Of a DNA stretch of 64,000 bases, positions 24,231 through 32,164 are shown piece by piece. This stretch comes from an uncultured Bacilli bacterium. GTDB lineage: Bacteria; Bacillota_I; Bacilli_A; RF39; UBA660. Numbering within the stretch: position 1 is the first letter of the stretch; every line of letters starts with the position of its first letter. Where the stretch lies: the NCBI GenBank assembly GCA_910586195.1, contig CAJUHO010000002.1, positions 1 through 64,000 on the forward strand. Direction: 5' to 3'. The notes beneath the pieces were generated by a model. That model made no database searches and had not been told where the DNA came from. It saw nothing but the letters and a program-made list of their open reading frames with translations. The translations under genes and the position numbers were made by a program.

Positions 24231-24297
24231 ACCAGATTGATAGGAAACTCGAACTTCGGGTTAAAATAACAAAACGACTTGTAAAAAAGTCGTTTTT
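24231..24297 (+). repeat. Orphan tRNA-tail motif plus terminator (copy B)
   Basis: CACGCACCA is followed by GATTGATAGGAAACTCGAACTTCGGG and a 10-bp terminator stem AAAACGACTT / AAGTCGTTTT (24271-24280, 24287-24296). It closely matches the tail of tRNA-Met at 32101 (ACCAGATGGATATTAAACTCGAACTTTCG), but no tRNA body precedes it. Confidence 0.6.
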
Positions 24298-24299
24298 AT

Positions 24300-24424
24300 G
24301 ATATTATGAATATGTCAAGGGAACTTGCATAAAATAAAAAAGGGAATACTTAACTTTGGCGAGTTGAGTACTTACCCGTAAATGGTCAAGCACTTAATCT
24401 ATGCTAGATTGAGTGCTATTTCTT
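24300..24424 (+). ncRNA. Candidate small RNA, possible antitoxin RNA
   Basis: A promoter-like TTGTAA-N17-TATTAT lies at about 24280-24308. The putative RNA has three hairpins: CAAG-GGAA-CTTG, TACTTAACT / AGTTGAGTA and the terminator GCACTTAATCT / AGATTGAGTGC followed by TATTTCTTT. It contains CAAGCACTTAA, which can pair with UUGAGUGCUUG in the leader of the convergent peptide mRNA. A related RNA-like region follows tRNA-Met at 32165-32264. Confidence 0.45.
24389..24417. terminator. Shared bidirectional terminator of the antisense pair
   Basis: The stem AGCACTTAATCT / AGATTGAGTGCT (one G-U pair) overlaps the stop codon of the minus-strand peptide and ends the putative plus-strand RNA. Confidence 0.65.
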
Positions 24425-24505
24425 TATAGATAGAATCATTAAAGAGACTATTAATAAAATGATTATTAATATTAGAAATGAGATTAATAAATCTTTTTTC
24501 TTCAT
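24416..24505 (-). CDS. 29-aa hydrophobic peptide, candidate type I toxin
   Basis: The peptide starts MKKKDLL and continues as one unbroken hydrophobic helix (about residues 6-27: ISFLILIIILLIVSLMIL) ending in SIKK. A charged N-terminus and a single membrane span are typical of type I toxins. AAAGGAGG is ideally placed upstream on the minus strand, and a strong promoter lies about 65 bases before the start. A plus-strand RNA-like element converges on it with a shared terminator and a repeated sequence, as in Fst/par loci, but the peptide itself does not match Fst. Toxicity is inferred, not shown. Confidence 0.6.
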   Translation of the reverse strand: MKKKDLLISFLILIIILLIVSLMILSIKK

Positions 24506-24568
24506 AATATCAAGCCTCCTTTCATAAGAAAGTTGGCAAGCACTCAACAATTAAGTTTCTCTCCTTTA

Positions 24569-24597
24569 ATTATAACAAATTAATAGCTATATAACAA
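24569..24597 (-). promoter_or_regulatory. Promoter of the 29-aa peptide
   Basis: On the minus strand TTGTTA (24597-24592), exactly 17 bases, then TATAAT (24574-24569). This is one of the best sigma-A matches in the island. Confidence 0.7.
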
Positions 24598-24663
24598 TAA
24601 ATATAACTAAATTATGACAATTTAGTAAACACACTTGAAAATTGACAAAGTCAATATTTATAG

Positions 24664-25128
24664 GAGTTATCAAATGGAGAAACACAAATATTACTAAATC
24701 CTAAAAATATATATGAGAGGTATTGCACTCTTGCTCATGAGTCATTTCATTTATTGTTTCAAAAATTTATATATGATAAAAATAATATGGAAAGAATTGT
24801 CTGGCTTGACGAATCGTTGGTTGGAAATTTTGATGGTACAACTGAAAAATTAATTAAAAATGGTAAATTTTTAGAAATTATAATGAATTTGAAAAACAGT
24901 CAACGATTGCCTAATATGAATGATTTGGAGTTTTCTAAAGGAAATATAAAAACAGAAGATTATAATGGATATGATTTATTTAAAGTTGTAGGTAGATATT
25001 TAATAGAAACAAAAACGCAAGAAGAACTTTTAAAATATATAAATGATAAAAGTAAAGTTATAAATGATGGAAATACTATATTGGAAGTAAGTTTAAGATA
25101 TTTTTTAAAAAAGTATAATTTAAAATAA
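24664..25128 (+). pseudogene. 5'-truncated HExxH metallopeptidase
   Basis: The frame opens after TAG (24661-24663) without a usable start and reads SNGETQILLNPKNIYERY, CTLAHESFHLLFQKF, MERIVWLDESLVGNFDG and so on for about 155 codons. HESFH plus a downstream WLDE is the pattern of gluzincin-type zinc peptidases (Peptidase_MA-like). The N-terminal part is missing. A 7-codon ATG frame with GGAG at 24674 is in another frame. It probably lost its 5' end when the upstream module was inserted. Confidence 0.55.
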
Positions 25129-25241
25129 AAAAGTTGTTGAACGTCTTCCTTTAGGGTACCAGTAAGCAATCTGTCTGAACTTTTATAGTTTAGAGTCTAA
25201 ATATATAAGTATCAATTTCTGAGTGAAGTTGGTACTTTTTA
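25129..25241 (+). repeat. Orphan tail motif plus terminator (copy C)
   Basis: AAAAGTTGTTGA (25129) is followed after 17 bases by ACCAGTAAGCAATCTGTCTGAACTTTT (25158 on) and a terminator AAGTATCAA / TTGGTACTT (25207-25215, 25229-25237) with T-run. The first 55 bases repeat at 29425 (copy D), 4.3 kb to the right. Confidence 0.6.
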
Positions 25242-25264
25242 ATTTGTATAAATTTAAAGGTTAT

Positions 25265-25711
25265 ATGAATTTAAATTATGCAATATTTAGAAGTGGACCT
25301 ATTTATACTTTAAATGATTTAGCACAGATAGGATCACATAATAAAAGAGATAAAAAATCTTATAATTCTAATCCTGATATTAAGATAGAATTAATTAAAA
25401 ATAATATAGAATTAGTATCCTTAAGAGAAAAACATGTTAAGAGTTTTAAAATGCTTGTAAAAGATTATGAAAAAGAACACAATGAGAGAATGAAAACAGA
25501 ACGAGATGACAGAAAAAGAATTTTTAATCAAATGTTAGATAAATCAAAAAATGTTGTTGCAGATGAATTGTTATTTACTGCTACAAATGAGTTTTTTAAG
25601 AATATGACTAAAGAGGATGAATTATTTGATTATGTTGATATTCCTAGTTATTTAAATTCTAGCAACAAATATTATGGGAAGGAAAAAGATGATTTTGAGA
25701 TTAATTTATAG
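25265..25711 (+). pseudogene. Truncated MobV-type relaxase (plasmid recombination protein)
   Basis: The 148-aa product starts MNLNYAIFRSGPIYTLNDLAQIGSHNKR, the N-terminal motif of MobV/Pre relaxases of Firmicute mobile plasmids. It continues with ERMKTERDDRKRIFNQMLD and VADELLFTATNEFFKNMT. Full-length relatives have 400-500 aa with a His triad (HxDExTPHxH) that is missing here; after about residue 125 the sequence diverges and stops. It is therefore a fragment left by deletion. AAAGG precedes the chosen ATG. Confidence 0.7.
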
Positions 25712-25785
25712 AAATTTTGTATAAGTTGAAAAGCATTAAAGTTTGTGCTACTATATAAAACAATTTCAAGAAGGGGGATTTAGTT

Positions 25786-28389
25786 ATGAGGAGACAATCA
25801 TTTAAAGATTTTAGAAAAAAGTATGAAAATAGACTTAATGAGGATGAAGTAATAAATCTGTTACTAGATGATAAAGTTAGAAATTATATAATTGAAAATG
25901 ATGATTTTAATTTTTTAGCTTTAATTGCATCTTCTAATAACGATAAACTAAGATCATTTTATTTTAATGAACAGACTATATTTTATATTATTCAATTAGA
26001 CAAATTTCCTGGAGTATTGTTTAGAAGTGATTTTTTTCCAAATAAAATAAAATTATTTGATAATGATTTATTTTTAAAAAGTTTAACTTTAGGGCATAAT
26101 ACTCATCACGTAGTTGCTCATATAGAAGAAGAATTAAGAGAACAAAGTAATAATTTAGATGTGATTAATGTATTAAAAGATGGACTATACAAATTTATGC
26201 ATTATTTACAACAGGATTTTATCAATGAAATTAAAAATATTTCAGTTTTTATGAAAGAACTTCCCAGTGAATTATATAAAGAATTTTTAGATTATATTTC
26301 GGATGACTTAAAATATGTTGCTATTCAAAATGAAAAAATGATGTTTGATGAAATTTTTTCTAATTCATTTATAAAATATAGTGAAATTTCATTTAAAGAT
26401 GTCGAAATTATTATTAATAAATTTAAAGGAATTAATAATCTATGTTATTCTCCATCTCTCCTTTATGCTTTTATCGATAAAAGTACTGACTCCAAGGGTG
26501 TGGTTATTAATGAACAAGAATTAAATAGTTTAAAAGATTATATATTTAATGATTATTGTAAAGAAGTGTTTTTAAAGAATCTTGATTATTGGTCATTAGA
26601 AAGATTATATATGTGTTTTTCTGATGAGGTCATTGATTACTTATTAGATGATGAAGGTTTAACAATACTAGAAAATAATCATAAATTTGGTAAATTATTA
26701 TCTAATGATGTTCCATATGACAAATTAACTAAGTCTAAAATATTCGCAATGCTTTTATCAAAAAACTATCTGAAACTTCAAGACTATGATAATCAAATAG
26801 ACCGAATAGGAAAATTATTATCTAATGATGAATCCTTTTATAATTTATTAAATAGATATATTGAATTAAAAGATTATAGTCATTTCTTTAGAGTATTTAC
26901 AAAATTATCAGGTGATAAACAATTACTATATTTTAAAAATAATTTTGAAAGACTATTAGAATTAAATAATAGTGAGTTATTTAAAGGAATGAAAAAGGAA
27001 GTATATGAATTATTTAAAGATAGAATAAATATTAGAAATTATACATTTTCTGATTATGATCTATGTGTCCTCTTAAATCATAAAGATGATTATTCATTAG
27101 AACAATTAGAATGTATTTTTAGTAACCAAGAAAATATTTTTGCTATATTAAAAGGAAAATATATAAAAAGTACATATGAAATGATTTTAAATTTAAACAT
27201 CTCTAAATTAAATCAAATTTATATGAGTGAAGAAGTTTTACAAGAGTGCCCAATTAATAGAAAAGATTTGATTACAAAAATAATACAAGAAAATAATTGT
27301 GATTTATCTTTCATTTTGGGGAAACTTCCAGATAATATAAGAAAAAGTGAATTTTTTAAAGATAGAGAAAATGCCGCCATACATTTAGCTACTTTTGATT
27401 ATTATCGATTGTTTCACGATGATTTTGATGGAAAATATAGATTGGATGAAAAAATTTTAGATGATGATCGATTTATTGAAAAATTTGTTGGTTATTATGG
27501 TGATATAGAAGAATCTCTAAGGTTAGTGGCAGATAATAAAACGCTTATTAAAGTAAAATCATACAATGATATGAAAAATAAAATAGCAAGCAGTTTAAAC
27601 GATTCTGAAAGTGAATTTAAAACGTATTTAGAAATTTTAATGAATAGTAGTGTTAATGTGTATGAAATAGAATTTTTAAAAGATATGATAGATGTTGTTT
27701 TTTTTAATAAACGTATTAAAGAGGTCTTCTTTAAATATAAAAATATGAATCTTGAAAAGATAAAATTAGAAATTTTAAGTAATGTAATTAAAAGTTCGCG
27801 TGAAAATATTGCATCATCTATCACAAATCCTTTAGATAAAAATATAGTTAATATGGAATATATATTAAATGGAGAAAAAGTTTTAATTCCAACTATAATA
27901 TATGACAATGAAACTTATACTTTTTTGGTAAGAAGAGTGAGTTCTGGAAAACATTTTTATGATGGGACTTATGAAGATGGAATAGATTATTATAGTACAA
28001 TAACGGAAAAAAATAGGTCTATGTATCATGGAGATTCAGGTGTTAAATTTGGATATGTTAGAGTACTACCAGAAGATATTATTCAAGTTAATTCGTTTGA
28101 TGCTATTTCTCAAAATTCTCATAGTAATAAATATATTGCTCCGTATATAAAATATCCAGAATGGGTATCTATGGAAGAATTAAATGAAAGAACTTTGAAA
28201 AGTCAAAGTTATAATGAATTAAGAATTAAAGGAAAATATATTCCTGACTTTATAATTAGTTATGATGAGCCCAATGAAGCTACATTAAGATATTCTAATG
28301 AACATAGTACACCAATGGTAAAAATTCTTAGAAAAAGCTATCCTAATGCAATAGAACAATGTGGAGATCCGTATTCCGATTGGCAATAA
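25786..28389 (+). CDS. Unknown 867-aa protein with a conserved-looking C-terminal domain
   Basis: I do not recognise it. Residues 1 to about 660 are helical, rich in Asn, Lys, Leu and Asp, and look like a solenoid of short helix pairs (LLSNDVPYDKL and LLSNDESFYNLL are similar units). From about 680 a compact mixed domain follows: KVLIPTIIYDNETYTFLVRRVSSG, SMYHGDSGVKFGYVRVLPEDIIQV and PDFIISYDEPNEATLRYS before a final TPMVKILRKSYP. AAGAAGGGGGATT precedes ATG. No signal or membrane segment. It is the main cargo between tail motifs C and D. A defence or effector role is possible but unproven. Confidence 0.6.
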   Translation: MRRQSFKDFRKKYENRLNEDEVINLLLDDKVRNYIIENDDFNFLALIASSNNDKLRSFYFNEQTIFYIIQLDKFPGVLFRSDFFPNKIKLFDNDLFLKSLTLGHNTHHVVAHIEEELREQSNNLDVINVLKDGLYKFMHYLQQDFINEIKNISVFMKELPSELYKEFLDYISDDLKYVAIQNEKMMFDEIFSNSFIKYSEISFKDVEIIINKFKGINNLCYSPSLLYAFIDKSTDSKGVVINEQELNSLKDYIFNDYCKEVFLKNLDYWSLERLYMCFSDEVIDYLLDDEGLTILENNHKFGKLLSNDVPYDKLTKSKIFAMLLSKNYLKLQDYDNQIDRIGKLLSNDESFYNLLNRYIELKDYSHFFRVFTKLSGDKQLLYFKNNFERLLELNNSELFKGMKKEVYELFKDRINIRNYTFSDYDLCVLLNHKDDYSLEQLECIFSNQENIFAILKGKYIKSTYEMILNLNISKLNQIYMSEEVLQECPINRKDLITKIIQENNCDLSFILGKLPDNIRKSEFFKDRENAAIHLATFDYYRLFHDDFDGKYRLDEKILDDDRFIEKFVGYYGDIEESLRLVADNKTLIKVKSYNDMKNKIASSLNDSESEFKTYLEILMNSSVNVYEIEFLKDMIDVVFFNKRIKEVFFKYKNMNLEKIKLEILSNVIKSSRENIASSITNPLDKNIVNMEYILNGEKVLIPTIIYDNETYTFLVRRVSSGKHFYDGTYEDGIDYYSTITEKNRSMYHGDSGVKFGYVRVLPEDIIQVNSFDAISQNSHSNKYIAPYIKYPEWVSMEELNERTLKSQSYNELRIKGKYIPDFIISYDEPNEATLRYSNEHSTPMVKILRKSYPNAIEQCGDPYSDWQ

Positions 28390-28461
28390 TTTTTTAAGAC
28401 ATAAATTCAAAAGAAAATTTGTAACTAATGAATTTCTGTTTATGTATCGTGTTTTAATATT

Positions 28462-29340
28462 ATGTTTATGTATAAAAAAGAAAAAAAGCTTCATTTTGAA
28501 TTTGATAAAAAATTGAATGATAAGGGATATCAAAAGACCAATAATAATGTCAATTTAGTTTCATTAATATCTAGTTCAGTGGTTGAATCTGAAGAATATG
28601 CAGCAAGGATATTATTATCTATGTTTCCAGTTGCAAATTTGTATACATTTATTAAAATTATTACTAAAAAACTTGATAATGAATATAATGCGATTCTTGA
28701 TAGTTTAGATAATGAAGAGGTGTTAGATACTTTAGAAGAAAATAGACATATATATAATCAAAAATCTATTTTAATGAGAAAAGATAATTTAGTTAACAAA
28801 ATAGCCAAAAGGAATAAAACAGATGAGCATAATAAAAATACTAGTGAAAGTATTAAAATTGGTGAAAATGATTCATTAGAACAACTCAAACAAAAAAAGG
28901 AACTACTTGATGAAATGATTTATATACGAAGTCTAGAAGAAATGTCACAAGTTTCATCAATTCAAGAATATGAAGAAAATCTAGAACAACCTGAAAAAGA
29001 AAAGCAATTTGATAAAAATTTAGAAAACATTATAAGGGACACTTGTGCTATTAAATTACAATTAGAAACTGAAAAACAAAAATTAGAGAACTTATCTTCA
29101 ATCTCTAATTTGGAATCAGTTATGGATGATTTTATGAAAAAGTTAGGTGATGACACTTTGGCTCATGATAAAGAACCTACTACTGAAAAAGAATTAGTGA
29201 TGAATGAAGAATTTATTGATGAGCAATTAGAAAACTATAAGAAACTTTCAGAATTATCAATCATGCAAGAAATTGAAGAACCAAAAATTGAGGGACCAAG
29301 ATTAGTAAAAAAAATGACACCAGAAAGTGGTAAAAAGTAG
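28462..29340 (+). CDS. Unknown coiled-coil protein (292 aa)
   Basis: This protein is acidic and lysine/glutamate-rich, with long helical stretches from about residue 70 (LDNEYNAILDSLDNEEVLDTLEE) through 145-280 that look like coiled coil. There is no signal peptide, and one weakly hydrophobic helix near residues 45-65 (YAARILLSMFPVANLYTFIK). It follows the 867-aa gene by 72 bases in the same direction. No strong ribosome site is seen; starts at 28462 or 28468 are equally possible. It is probably a partner of the 867-aa protein, by position only. Confidence 0.5.
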   Translation: MFMYKKEKKLHFEFDKKLNDKGYQKTNNNVNLVSLISSSVVESEEYAARILLSMFPVANLYTFIKIITKKLDNEYNAILDSLDNEEVLDTLEENRHIYNQKSILMRKDNLVNKIAKRNKTDEHNKNTSESIKIGENDSLEQLKQKKELLDEMIYIRSLEEMSQVSSIQEYEENLEQPEKEKQFDKNLENIIRDTCAIKLQLETEKQKLENLSSISNLESVMDDFMKKLGDDTLAHDKEPTTEKELVMNEEFIDEQLENYKKLSELSIMQEIEEPKIEGPRLVKKMTPESGKK

Positions 29341-29424
29341 CATAAAGAATTGCTACTTTCTTTATTATTTGTTAGAATATTATTAGAAATTGATACAAGT
29401 TATGTATTAATTCTTAATTTGGTG

Positions 29425-29523
29425 AAAAGTTGTAGATAGCAACTGTTATCGCACCAATAAGCAGTCTGTTCGAATAGTTCGAACTTTGATATATAGAATC
29501 AATCAGAAATGATTGATTTTTTC
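29425..29523 (+). repeat. Orphan tail motif plus terminator (copy D)
   Basis: AAAAGTTGTAGA, then after 16 bases ACCAATAAGCAGTCTGTTCGAA with a second TTCGAACTTT just after, then terminator AATCAATC / GATTGATT (29497-29504, 29511-29518) with TTTTTT. It is homologous to copy C. Confidence 0.6.
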
Positions 29524-29634
29524 GTTTTAAAAAAATCATAGAAAGCTCGATGTCTATGATTAATGTAATTAAATAAAATATTAGTTTTAAGGTATTCATA
29601 AAAGTATAATATTTTCTTACATGAATATAATTTG

Positions 29635-29733
29635 ATGAATAAAACGGAATTATTGCTAAGAATTATAATTCATTCATTTATTAGTGGTGTTTCAGAAATT
29701 CCAGTTGTTTTTTATGAGGTATTAGCGCTATAA
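29635..29733 (+). CDS. Possible 32-aa peptide or gene remnant
   Basis: The frame reads MNKTELLLRIIIHSFISGVS then EIPVVFYEVLAL and stops. Codon use is gene-like, but no ribosome binding site precedes it. It may be the remnant of a longer membrane protein. Confidence 0.25.
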   Translation: MNKTELLLRIIIHSFISGVSEIPVVFYEVLAL

Positions 29734-29867
29734 TTAATTTATCAAGTATTTATGGAAAGTGTATCATGTTTGTATATGATACGACTTTGATTAATTAAGT
29801 GTTTTGATTTATAAAAAATGTTGATATATGAAATGCTAGAATGAAATAATTATAGTGAGGTGATGAG

Positions 29868-30881
29868 ATGGATTCTTATTTAAATTTATTTATAGATGAT
29901 GAGTATCCGAAGTTTATAGATAAATATTTAACTACGGATACTTTAAATAGATTAAAACATGTAACACAATTTTGTGGTTGTGATTATACCAATTTATATT
30001 CACCTTTATTTAGGTATACACGTTTTGATCATAGCTTAGTTGTAGCCCATATGACATGGCATTTTACTCATGATAAAAAAGAAACTATTATGGCGTTATT
30101 TCATGATGTTGGAACACCATGCTTTGCCCATTGTATTGACTATGTTTTGGGGGATTATCTTAATCAGGAATCCTCTGAAAAAAATATAGTGGATATAATA
30201 AATAAAGATAATAAAATACAACAATTTCTGCAGGATGATGGGTTATCTATAGAAGTTTTTAATGATTATTTTAACTTTCATATCTTAGAAAATAAATCAC
30301 CCCAACTTTGTACAGATAGACTTGATGGGGTTTTACATACCTGTTATATTTGGTTGCATACACATTCTTTAGAACAAATTAAAGAAGTATATGATAATAT
30401 TATTATTTTAGAAAATGAAACGGGAAATTCCGAAATTGGTTTTAAAGATATCACGGTTGCAGAAAAGTTTGTTTCAATGGTTTACAGTTATGCTAAAGAG
30501 TTACAAGGAAATGCTGATAAATATGTTATGAAATATATATCAGAGGTTGTTAAATTGGCATTTAAAAGAGATCTTATATCATTGGAAGATTTGTATATAA
30601 AAAGGGAAGAGGATATTTGTAATATTTTTGATAAATACTTTCTATCATGGAAAAAATTTAATAAGGCCTCTAGTTTGGTTAGAACTGATACTTTGCCAAA
30701 AAACAGGTTCTTTATTTCATTTGAAACAAAGAAAAGAAATACAATACCTTTAGTTTATACTAATACTGGTAATAAAAGAGTTGATTTAATATCTGACTAT
30801 GCTAAAGAATTGTATGATAATATAAAGTCATATAAAGATACCAAATATGCGTATATAGAAGAAATAAAAAGTCTAGATTAG
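29868..30881 (+). CDS. HD-superfamily phosphohydrolase
   Basis: This 337-aa protein has the HD metal-binding motif set: FDHSLVVAHMTWHF (first His), LFHDVGTPCFAHCIDYVLGD (His-Asp pair plus following His) and CTDRLDGVL (distal Asp). This is the arrangement of dGTPase/YwfO-like nucleotide phosphohydrolases, not of RelA or cyclic-di-GMP enzymes. Such enzymes can act in dNTP control or in phage defence. TGAGGTGATGAG precedes the ATG. It lies alone in the island and is intact. Substrate unknown. Confidence 0.75.
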   Translation: MDSYLNLFIDDEYPKFIDKYLTTDTLNRLKHVTQFCGCDYTNLYSPLFRYTRFDHSLVVAHMTWHFTHDKKETIMALFHDVGTPCFAHCIDYVLGDYLNQESSEKNIVDIINKDNKIQQFLQDDGLSIEVFNDYFNFHILENKSPQLCTDRLDGVLHTCYIWLHTHSLEQIKEVYDNIIILENETGNSEIGFKDITVAEKFVSMVYSYAKELQGNADKYVMKYISEVVKLAFKRDLISLEDLYIKREEDICNIFDKYFLSWKKFNKASSLVRTDTLPKNRFFISFETKKRNTIPLVYTNTGNKRVDLISDYAKELYDNIKSYKDTKYAYIEEIKSLD

Positions 30882-30977
30882 TTAAATTACAAGTTCGTGA
30901 AATTTGTTTATTAATGTATCAAAGATATATGGGGTAGAAGATTTTTACCATTTATAATTTAGAGAATTTGATGAAGT

Positions 30978-31199
30978 ATGAAAGGTTTTTATGATATCTG
31001 TAGAAATGATAATATTATGATAAGTATTAATAATATGTTTGACATTGATATTGAAGATTATAAGTAGGTATATAAATTGGAAAATGGGTTTAGTGTAATA
31101 TTAAATTTTATCAATAGTAAAGGTGAAAATAATAAGTCTGTTTATTTTATGAATTTGGGATTTCTATTATTGGAATGTGTTTATAAAATATCAGGATAA
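30978..31199 (+). pseudogene. Small gene remnant with in-frame stop
   Basis: One frame runs from ATG at 30978 (MKGFYDICRNDNIMISIN) to TAA at 31197-31199 and is broken only by TAG at 31065. The part after it reads VYKLENGFSVILNFINSKGE and KSVYFMNLGFLLLECVYKISG. It has gene-like codon use, no known family and no ribosome site. The surrounding 360 bases hold nothing else. Confidence 0.35.
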
Positions 31200-31244
31200 T
31201 GATACTACTCATGTTTATTCAGATTGTACAAATGAGGTGATTGT

Positions 31245-31847
31245 TTGAAAAAGACATATAAGTATATTGTTTCAATTTTAGTTGGTTTAATTGTTGGAAT
31301 GGCGACTGTTATAGGCCAAAAATATTTATCTATCAATTTCAACTTTTTGGCGAATTCAGGGGCAATTTGGTTAATACCTGCTTATTTGTTGAGTTACTAT
31401 TTTAAAGTAAGTAAAAAAAATTCAATATTAATTAGTATTATGTGTTTAATATTTTGTGTCCTTGGATATTATGGATTTGAATCCGTACTGAACCAACATG
31501 CATTTATTATTGGTAAATATATGATAATATGGATGGTATGTGCTTTTCTTGGTGGAATTATATTTGGCTTAGGCGCTTATTATGCTAATAATAAAAATAG
31601 TATCTTAAAACAATTTGGTCAAAATTTATTACCTGCTGTTTTTCTTTCAGAGGGAATAAATAAGTTAATTCATATAAAAGATTACAATCATATGATTCCT
31701 GCTATTGTGATGGTAATAACAATAGGGGTGATATTATATTTAATAGTGAATGGGAGGAATGTTTTACAACGTAAGCATATACTTACATTTGGTATGTTAA
31801 GCTTATTTGGAATTGCATTTTATGAAATAATATATAGATTTACTTAG
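31245..31847 (+). CDS. DUF6518-like membrane protein
   Basis: This 200-aa membrane protein has about six hydrophobic helices. The order resembles small DUF6518-type proteins of Firmicutes: an N-terminal IVSILVGLIVGMATVIGQKY, ANSGAIWLIPAYLLSYY and a Gly-rich helix LGGIIFGLGAYY, ending in a helix near GMLSLFGIAFYEII. Function unknown. It begins at TTG with GAGGTGA five bases upstream, which decides the start. It is the last intact gene before tRNA-Met. Confidence 0.6.
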   Translation: MKKTYKYIVSILVGLIVGMATVIGQKYLSINFNFLANSGAIWLIPAYLLSYYFKVSKKNSILISIMCLIFCVLGYYGFESVLNQHAFIIGKYMIIWMVCAFLGGIIFGLGAYYANNKNSILKQFGQNLLPAVFLSEGINKLIHIKDYNHMIPAIVMVITIGVILYLIVNGRNVLQRKHILTFGMLSLFGIAFYEIIYRFT

Positions 31848-31867
31848 TTGAAAATTAAAAATATGGA

Positions 31868-31960
31868 ATGGTAAAAGATGAAAAGGTTGTTTTTAATACC
31901 GTTATTGATGAAGGTGAATAGGAAGTTCTAATAAAAAAACTTCAGAATATTAGAAAGTAA
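31868..31960 (+). pseudogene. C-terminal gene remnant with nonsense codon
   Basis: The frame MVKDEKVVFNTVIDEGE then TAG (31919) then EVLIKKLQNIRK is coding-like; a single G-to-T type change (GAG to TAG) would explain the stop. It is too short to identify. Confidence 0.3.
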
Positions 31961-31979
31961 AATTCACAGATAAAACATA

Positions 31980-32008
31980 TTGTCAAATGAATTATCTTTT
32001 GATATAAT
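31980..32008 (+). promoter_or_regulatory. Promoter of tRNA-Met
   Basis: TTGTCA (31980-31985), 17 bases, TATAAT (32003-32008), 19 bases before the tRNA. Confidence 0.8.
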
Positions 32009-32027
32009 AGACTTGCTTATGTGAAAT

Positions 32028-32104
32028 GGCGATGTAGCTCAGCTGGCTAGAGCGTTCGGTTCATACCCGAAAGGTCGGGGGTTCGATTCCCTCCGTCGCT
32101 ACCA
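32028..32104 (+). tRNA. Elongator tRNA-Met (anticodon CAT), CCA encoded
   Basis: This 77-nt gene has acceptor arms GGCGATG / CGTCGCT (G1-U72 wobble), D-arm AGCTCAGCTGGCTAGAGC, anticodon stem TTCGG / CCGAA with loop TTCATAC, T-loop GGTTCGATTCC and encoded CCA. The absence of three G-C pairs in the anticodon stem and of a C1-A72 mismatch argues against an initiator tRNA. A tRNA-Ile with modified C34 cannot be fully excluded. It is the right boundary of the island. Confidence 0.92.
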
Positions 32105-32164
32105 GATGGATATTAAACTCGAACTTTCGAGTATAGGTAAAACAGTCTTATAAGTAAGCTGTTT
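32101..32164 (+). terminator. tRNA-Met tail motif (copy E) and hairpin
   Basis: ACCAGATGGATATTAAACTCGAACTTTCGAG is followed by the hairpin AAACAG(T)CTTA / TAAGCTGTTT (32140-32164). The T-run is weak. It is the best match to orphan copy B at 24231. Confidence 0.6.

Larger units (their letters stand above)
24208..24663. other. Intergenic stretch holding a tRNA-tail scar and a small antisense locus
   Basis: This stretch contains the tail motif copy B with its terminator, a candidate small RNA on the plus strand, a 29-aa peptide gene on the minus strand and its promoter, each listed separately. Past 24600 there is a small palindrome TTGACAAAGTCAA, and then the broken metallopeptidase frame opens. 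Confidence 0.6.
29341..29867. other. Gene-poor stretch with tail motif D
   Basis: This stretch holds the copy D motif with its terminator and a 32-codon frame at 29635. The rest is A+T-rich without recognisable structure. GAGGTGAT before 29868 belongs to the HD gene. Confidence 0.5.

Noticed and set aside
24205..24240. A complete tRNA gene ending at the orphan ACCA of copy B
   Set aside because: No T-loop (GTTCRANNC) or acceptor 5' strand can be found upstream; the same is true of copies C and D.
21840..32100. CRISPR array or phage structural genes in the island
   Set aside because: No regularly spaced identical repeats and no capsid, portal, terminase or integrase genes were seen.
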